Below, piece by piece: positions 18,348 through 23,647 of a DNA stretch of 23,647 nucleotides; positions within the stretch are counted from its first letter, which is position 1; each line of letters opens with the position of its first letter. The DNA comes from Blattamonas nauphoetae (Eukaryota; Preaxostyla; Oxymonadida), in contig JARBJD010000687.1 in assembly GCA_033064195.1 (NCBI GenBank), forward strand, positions 1 through 23,647. Direction: 5' to 3'. A program made the position numbers and the translations under genes. The notes under the pieces were generated by a model. It saw nothing but the letters and a program-made list of their open reading frames with translations, did no database searches and was not told where the DNA came from.

Positions 18348-18863
18348 GAAAAATGGCTTCATTTCGACGACGAACAAAGTCAGACGAATTGAAAAGCATG
18401 CACACAGATCAAGAGACTCTGTCGTCGCGTGCATTCTGGGCTTGGTAAGCAGTTGCTTCGAGTGGACGATGACTACGACGATGAGAGCGATGAGTAGCCA
18501 CACAACCAGTGGGTCGTTGAGAGCTGGGGATGATGTGTGGCGAGGAAGGATTTTGGGATAAAATGGAATGGGGACAGAATCAGACGAGACATCGCCGAAT
18601 GATCAGCGATCGATTTGGAGTCGATCATTCCAACGATCATCCGCAATGTCAATCGCCAGAATGATCGTCCAGACATAAATAACACTCCACAATCCAACGA
18701 GGAAAAGAGAAAGAGGGGCGAGAAATGGTTGAGCGTGGAGAGCGAAAGGTGGTGTTGAAAAACAACTGAAGACTTTGTTTGTTAAGCTGCGACGGCTGAG
18801 GTGATTCCAGAGCGGATAAACGATGACAAACAAACACAGATTCTCGAAAGAAGTCAGAAACAC
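18333..18863 (-). pseudogene. Fragment of a multi-pass membrane protein gene
   Basis: On the minus strand a hydrophobic helix (FLAPLSLFLVGLWSVIYVWT followed by IILAI) is followed by IDIADDRWNDRLQIDR and an in-frame TGA at 18603-18605. The same frame then continues SFGDVSSDSVPIPFYPKILP and reaches a second helix, VVWLLIALIVVVIV, and a tail ending at TAA 18333-18335. Two membrane segments in one frame on either side of a stop argue for a once-continuous gene. The 5' end merges at about 18845 with the 3' flank of armadillo-like copy C, so it is truncated there. The family is not recognised. Confidence 0.45.
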
Positions 18864-18894
18864 TTGAAAAAGGTTCGCTGGTTCTTGCCTGCTT

Positions 18895-19239
18895 CTATCC
18901 CCGTCGGGGAACGTTCATGCCCAGCAGATCGTTCCAATCAATTGAATTCTCAACAATATATGGTCCATAGTCTGTGTTTTGGTTGTTTCTTAGTTTTCCC
19001 TCACTCACATCTTCGATGCCTTCCTTTCGCAACAATCGCTGCACGATCTTCCACATCTGTCGCTGGCCTCCCCTTGTTATGTTCCATTCCTGCTGGATAT
19101 TGACCATTGCCTGCAGAAAACTTGATATTGAGCCATCTTTTTCGAGCACCGTGAGCCAACTAGGGATCGTGAGAAAGACAGGCAAATTCAGGACACTGCC
19201 GACTGTAGATTGATTATAAGGAGATATTTGGAGGATTCG
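18895..19239 (-). pseudogene. Armadillo-like copy C, 3' portion
   Basis: The frame reads RILQISPYNQSTVGSVLNLP, then VFLTIPSWLTVLEKD and on to NSIDWNDLLGMNVPRRG and TAG at 18895-18897, matching the last third of copies A and B. It starts abruptly at 19239, where the 3.9-kb element begins. The rest of the gene resumes at 23133. About 60 bp after the stop remain similar to the 3' flanks of copies A and B. Confidence 0.75.
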
Positions 19240-19831
19240 CAGACCTTTGAGACTGATCTCATCGATCTCAGCTTTTTTGATCTCAGAAAATAACTAGTGT
19301 TCAAATTCTCATAAAACTCGAAATAACGAAGTAAAACACCCACTATCCGTGTTGAATTTTGTTTATAAGCACTTTCATTGAAATCTCGAGATGAATCGTC
19401 CCACAATAATACTTCTTCACGATCCGATTGAAGAACTGGATGAATCACGCTTGTTTATCAAAAAAAGTATTAATTCCACCGCGACGGATCTCCGATACCA
19501 TTTCTTGACGATTATTTCTCTCTTAGAATGATTTACAGACCTTTGAGACTGATCTCATCGATCTCAGCTTTTTTGATCTCAGAAAATAACTAGTGTTCAA
19601 ATTCTCATAAAACTCGAAATAACGAAGTAAAACACCCACTATCCGTGTTGAATTTTGTTTATAAGCACTTTCATTGAAATCTCGAGATGAATCGTCCCAC
19701 AATAATACTTCTTCACGATCCGATTGAAGAACTGGATGAATCACGCTTGTTTATCAAAAAAAGTATTAATTCCACCGCGACGGATCTCCGATACCATTTC
19801 TTGACGATTATTTCTCTCTTAGAATGATTTA
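19240..19831. repeat. Perfect 296-bp tandem duplication of the element's left end
   Basis: Bases 19240-19535 are identical to 19536-19831 as far as I can compare by eye. Each unit starts at the terminal CAGACCTTTGA, so the transposon end itself is doubled. Each also carries the same minus-strand frame of about 70 codons (IHPVLQSDREEVLLWDDSSR and so on) without an ATG and with no recognised domain. Zero divergence means a very recent event or an assembly duplication. Confidence 0.9.
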
Positions 19832-20016
19832 TTCTGCAGGTTTACATTCGTTGTTCAATTGTTTATTAGTCTTCAAGATTTCTTTTCATTATATCCTTTT
19901 TCTACTATATTTCAACATTCTTATTCCATTTTCTCTTTTTCATTTCCTTTTATTTCCTTATCTTTCAAATTCTCCCTTCGTTCAAGTCTGGAAACGAAAT
20001 CTCTGGCCTACCTGGA

Positions 20017-20519
20017 TGTCACTCTCTGACTCTTGTGTGCAGTGGCTCAATTTGGTGTTCGACCTTCCGAATCTGGTGTCTGCTCCCTTCCACGACTCGT
20101 ATCTGTCGCTCCACACTGTCTCCGCGTCGCTTCTGTTCAAGGTCCGGAAAGTGTTCACACTGAAGAACCAGTCTCTACAGACCCTCCTGACTGACTGTGT
20201 GCTCTCCTTTTCTGAACAATCGCACATTTCATTTATCGTTTCCAACAGTACTCGCTCTTCTTTCTTTTCGTTGATGATTCTGCTCTACCATACCCACAGC
20301 AGGCAGCATTTGGGATGTGCAGTGGATCTGTCTCCACATGTCCAGCAAGTGACGCTCCATGACATGCCGAGCCGAAGACGGGTGTCGAAGATGAGCGAAG
20401 AACTGTCAAAACGGGATGGTCCCAAAAGTGGTGATATCGGACAAATTGACGAAGAAAACATCTCAGAATACGGAGAGAGTGCAAACGACACTCGTTTTCG
20501 TGACAAGCAGGACATTTAG
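20017..20519 (+). CDS. Possible first exon of an unknown charged protein
   Basis: The frame is open from a T-rich tract (19841-19990) and reads MSLSDSCVQWLNLVFDLPNL through a hydrophobic middle to a charged tail (SRRRVSKMSEELSKRDGPKS, NISEYGESANDTRFRDKQDI) and TAG at 20517-20519. A GTGAGG donor-like site begins at 20521 and an excellent polypyrimidine tract ending TTTTTCGCAG lies at 20640-20656. A spliced gene is plausible, although the exact donor would have to avoid the TAG. No family is recognised. It lies inside the 3.9-kb element. Confidence 0.3.
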
Positions 20520-20656
20520 AGTGAGGATCTGATCCAAGTTTGTGTTGCTAACCTTCTTGTCTTCTATTGACCCTATTCGGTCTCTCTCGACTTTTCATCG
20601 TTTTTTTACCTTCAATTTGTCTCTTTTCATTTTGCATTCACACTCATTTTTCGCAG

Positions 20657-21319
20657 GACCAGCTTCGGATGAGCGATCTGGAATTTGGGCGATTGAGTGG
20701 CGGTCTTGTGCATTCCCGCTCCGAAAACGACGCTGAATGGGAAGGAACAGACGTACTGTCGGAACAGCGTGAGATTGGAGTGAAGTTGGAAATGGAGAAC
20801 GAGCGATGGTTGGAACGAACAAATCGAAGCGATTTGGAGCACACAGAAACATCACCCGACTCGATTTCGTTGGATTCGCATCATTCTCCACTCTTGACAC
20901 CACCTCACTCACAACACTTGGCTGTCCCAGACTCACCCTCCCCACTCTCACCCGCACTTCACACTCCTTCTCCCTTCCCAACACAAATCTGAATCGCACT
21001 CACAATCATATTCAAACCACGGAATTCTGATCAAAATGAAAGAAGAGAGACATCTCGCTTGGAGGAACAAGAAAACGATTTGGACAACTCAAGTCGACAC
21101 AGCCAAGATGAACAAGACGGACCTGGAGAGGCCGACAAAGAGAGACAAGTCAACAAAAGCAATGGCCAAAGCGAGATCGAAGAGGGCGACGAGATGGATG
21201 ACAACTTTGTACAGAGTGGGAACGAAGTCAGCACCGCGTCGCCTCTTCCGATGTTGCTCCAACCGACTCACTTCGCATCGTCGACAGCCCAAAATGGGAT
21301 ATATGTAACGACTGGTCAT
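20657..21319 (+). CDS. Possible further exons, acidic and Gln/Ser-rich
   Basis: After the acceptor-like CAG at 20654-20656 the frame reads DQLRMSDLEFGRLSGGLVHS and a charged stretch, then a Ser/Pro/His-rich linker to TGA at 20990-20992. The same frame then continues with NSDQNERRETSRLEEQENDL, EEGDEMDDNFVQSGNEVSTA and reaches QNGIYVTTGHS before another GTGAGG site at 21321. The single frame on both sides of the TGA suggests one decayed or unconventionally spliced gene. It reads like a disordered, acidic regulatory region. The function is unknown. Confidence 0.28.
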
Positions 21320-21529
21320 TCGGTGAGGAGATTGGGAGGGAAGGAAGGGACGAGGTGGGTTGGAGGGAGGATGAAAGAAGAGAGGGTGGATGAGGAGAGA
21401 TGGAGAAAGGAAGAAGAACGGAAAGTGAGAAGGCGAGTTGAGTGGGAGCTGTTTTACGAGAAGAGGAGGCAATTTGATCTCCCGAAGCGATTGGCTTGAA
21501 GTCAGCATCAGGTCGAAGCTGGATATTCA

Positions 21530-22391
21530 AGTCACCATCCCCCCATTCACCTTTGAGGCCAAAGCAGTCTCTCTGAAAGGCCAGTTTCAGTCGTCTCTTC
21601 AGCCGTTCGTGTGTCCTTCTCACACAACCAGCTCTCTCTTCACCGTGTCTGACGAAGCCTCTCTCTTTGTGGTTTTTCTTCCACCAACTCGATTCCTCAA
21701 TCACGGAGCTTCTCATCAATATCAGTTCGGAGGGTGTGGTCGAAATTTCGCTTTGTGCCTTCACATCAGATGGAGGAATCCACTCTGCTCCTCTCGTTCG
21801 CTCGTCATTCTCCTCAAGGACAGTGGACGATCTGTCAAACTCACCACCCAAGATTATTCAAGCTCTGCTGTCGTTGCGAACATCACAAAGACTGGCGACG
21901 GTGCTGTGGTGAACACCGGAAATGCCGATGTTCTGTTGTATCAAGTGCATCTCTTCGACTGCCACGCTCGGAATGGCGGAGCCGCGTTCCTGCAGAAGTG
22001 TCAACATGTCTACGTGGATGACATGCTGACCCTGCGCTGTTCAGTTGAGAGCAAAGGAGGCGCCATCTTCGTCCTCTCAGTCGATCGAAATAGCGACATC
22101 AACCTTCAACCGACTCTGATCGAGTGTTCTGACAAACTCGGTGCCTGAATGTTTCTCGACGTGTCTCGCTTTTCCTCACTGACCCTGACTCATCCTGGAT
22201 ATGTCGGCCCACTCTCAATCAACATCCCTGCAACCATGTCCTCGAATTACGTCGCTGTGAAGGGAGGAGGGAGCTTCTTCGGAGATTGGTTGCATGTTGG
22301 GAGTGTTCAGTTCGAATCGTTGCCAATGTCGAATAGTGGTCCATTTATCTACGGAGAAGAGCTGGTCGATGAGCACGATGTCGTCGGATGA
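21530..22391 (+). pseudogene. Decayed beta-helix surface-protein gene inside the element
   Basis: Coding sense switches frames: LDIQVTIPPFTFEAKAVSLK and TVSDEASLFVV, then LDSSITELLINISSEGVVEI and CAFTSDGGIHSAPLVRSSF, then SAVVANITKTGDGAVVNTGN and NGGAAFLQKCQHVYVDDMLT, SKGGAIFVLSVDR. An in-frame TGA at 22146-22148 is followed at once by more of the same frame (MFLDVSRFSSLTLTHPGYVG, VKGGGSFFGDW) to TGA at 22389-22391. The GGA/GGAIF turns and alternating hydrophobic strands are those of parallel beta-helix surface proteins, as in the large gene at 6354-12275. There are at least three disruptions. A possible extension in another frame runs to TAG at 22618-22620. No signal peptide or membrane anchor is visible. 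Confidence 0.5.
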
Positions 22392-22639
22392 TGGTTCTCC
22401 ATCCAAACAGATCGAAGTGGAAGGCCATCCCGAATGGTCTCGAAACTTGGATCTTCCAAAGATTGTTCTGATCGCCTCTGATTCGCCGACTTATCAAAGT
22501 GTCTACGAGAAGGAGTCGAAAAGTAGTTCGATCAACGATTATCTCCCTCTGCTGCATCTGAAAGATGAGAATTACGAGTATCTCCAAATCCCGATCTTCA
22601 TCCAGCACAAAGTGTTTTAGACCAAACAGGAGTTGTGAC

Positions 22640-23132
22640 AGAACGATCCATCCTTTTTATTCCAGAGACATCAACCGATCCAGTTACGCCCTCTGTTCTC
22701 ATTTGGATCCAACTGTCGGAAGAACGATCGATTCTTTCTTAGACTCACTCACTCTGATTCTATGTTGTTGCATCGACCGTACGCTGTTCCCCGTATTCTT
22801 CCCGAATCGACGCCTTCTCCGTCTGATGGATGGACAGCGAGAGGTGGAATGAGCAACACGTGGCGATCGCATGGACGGAATGACTAAGATACGAATGCGA
22901 CTTCGAGAAGAGTGTGAAAAGGAGAGAATACGTTTTTTACCCTCTTTTTAGTGTTCATTCTGTCACACTACAACCATTTCGCTTTTTCTAGATTCTTATT
23001 TTAACAAATTGACGCAACATTGAGACAAATATAGATACGCTTAATTAAGTCATTGATCTCAGTCCCAAAAACCGGAACTGAGATCGATCGATCTCAGTTT
23101 CTGCTTGATTGATCTCATGTATCAAAGGTCTG
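22640..23132. other. Right subterminal region of the 3.9-kb element
   Basis: No gene was supported. From 23041 the sequence is rich in GATCTCA/TGAGATC copies, including the perfect palindrome CTGAGATCGATCGATCTCAG at 23079-23098 and a second inverted pair around ACCGG. The left end has matching GATCTCATCGATCTCAG. Such clustered subterminal repeats are typical transposase-binding sites in hAT elements. Confidence 0.45.
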
Positions 23133-23221
23133 AGGATTCGGGTCAGAAGCAACATGAACCCTCTCTCCATGCCTGCATCGGTGATCGAATGGCGGTTTCT
23201 GCACACATGCCCAATATACTA
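23133..23221 (-). pseudogene. Armadillo-like copy C, middle portion
   Basis: The minus strand gives YIGHVCRNRHSITDAGMERG followed by FMLLLTRIL, equivalent to YIWHLCVNRYSITVGELSNE and FMHFLSRLI in copy A. Its last codons lie in the 8-bp duplication that also opens the 3' portion at 19232-19239, so the two pieces were once adjacent. Homology to the family also stops abruptly on the other side, at about 23221, where a different insertion or rearrangement begins. The first half of this copy is not in the window. Confidence 0.65.
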
Positions 23222-23647
23222 GTACCCGGACAAACCCGTTAGAGCGGATAAACCCGTTAACCCTTCCAAAGGGACGAAACAGTCTCCCCTCTTCATCTTA
23301 ATTCTCCTTCCACTTCACATTCATGCATTTCCTCATTTTTTTTAAAACTAGAGTTCTTCATGAAAGAATGATTGTGAAATGCAAAGCGAAAAGTGAACGT
23401 TGTTTTTTGAACGAAGTTGAACAAATCTATTTCCGAGAACTAGAGGGATCATGTGTTGCGAGTCGAGCTTTTCATGGTCAGAATAACTTGCGCTGTGTCG
23501 TCGTTGGCATTTCATCCATTTGAATAGACCCATTGTCTTTGATCCAATCTCTGAAAGAGTCACAATTCCTTCCAGAATTCTCACTAGGGTTTTCTTACAG
23601 GTACAACTGATGAGTCGTGTGAAAGAGATGATATATGTGAAATGGGG
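23222..23647. other. Possible end of another inserted element, incomplete
   Basis: Family homology of copy C stops at 23221 and is followed by ACCCGGACAAACCCGTTA, a second AAACCCGTTA 10 bp later, TTAACCC and CTTCCAAAGGG. Short direct repeats and GC-rich terminal bases next to an abrupt break suggest a transposon terminus, but the other end is outside the window. The rest contains short open frames on both strands without domains. Confidence 0.3.

Larger units (their letters stand above)
19240..23132. mobile_element. 3.9-kb hAT-like TIR element splitting copy C
   Basis: The ends read CAGACCTTTGA on the plus strand at 19240 and CAGACCTTTGA on the minus strand at 23132, an 11-bp perfect TIR with weaker GATC-rich similarity further in. 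The element is flanked by AGGATTCG at 19232-19239 and again at 23133-23140. An 8-bp duplication with CAG...CTG ends is the hAT signature. Removing the element and one duplication joins copy C in frame across LTRILQISPYNQS. Both ends carry several GATCTCA-type subterminal repeats, also usual in hAT. No transposase or BED zinc finger is recognisable; the interior is mainly host-like sequence, so it may be a non-autonomous carrier. Confidence 0.7.

Noticed and set aside
19240-23132. The 3.9-kb insertion as a virus-like or Polinton-type element
   Set aside because: No integrase, polymerase or capsid-like sequence was seen, and the 8-bp duplication with short CAG ends fits hAT better.
1-23647. tRNA, rRNA, CRISPR arrays, bacterial operons or ribosome binding sites
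   Set aside because: None was found by eye, and the gene style is eukaryotic.

Overview
The window looks like gene-sparse eukaryotic DNA from a flagellate protist. Three things suggest this: large extracellular repeat proteins with one membrane span and a decayed kinase tail, polypyrimidine-AG splice-like sites, and a repeated armadillo-like family carrying a 'DCSPFLxW' motif. I associate that family and the surface-kinase family with the oxymonad Blattamonas nauphoetae (Preaxostyla). That assignment is from memory of protein style, not from a search. TAA, TAG and TGA all appear as genuine-looking ends of reading frames, so the code looks standard.

Layout. About 355-2925 (minus) is a decayed gene with a coiled coil and a P-loop NTPase motif, its coding sense spread over several frames. 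3000-4119 is mostly empty, with a faint plus-strand relic. 4120-4635 (plus) encodes a small secreted protein resembling the lumenal MRH/ATG27 fold. 4925-5650 (minus) is a coiled-coil plus helical-repeat protein. 6354-12275 (minus) is the dominant gene: signal peptide, beta-helix, IPT-like beta-sandwich repeats, second beta-helix, transmembrane helix and a tail keeping only the C-lobe of a protein kinase, with one in-frame TAA in the middle.

From 12.4 kb to the right end the window is a graveyard of the armadillo-like family and the elements that hit it. Copy A (12722-14177) is split by a 380-bp TIR element. Copy B (16222-17241) is open, but an 890-bp long-TIR foldback element sits directly upstream of it. 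Copy C (18895-19239 plus 23133-23221) is split by a 3.9-kb hAT-like element with an 8-bp target duplication. A fourth relic (12455-12527) lies just upstream of the surface gene. The 3.9-kb element starts with a perfect 296-bp tandem duplication of its own left end and carries host-like sequence: a decayed beta-helix surface-protein gene and a possible spliced, highly charged gene.

No gene pathway links these loci. The coherent story is a subtelomere-like or accessory region of fast-evolving surface proteins and armadillo-like paralogs being broken up by non-autonomous DNA transposons. No tRNA, rRNA, CRISPR array or recognisable transposase was found by eye.
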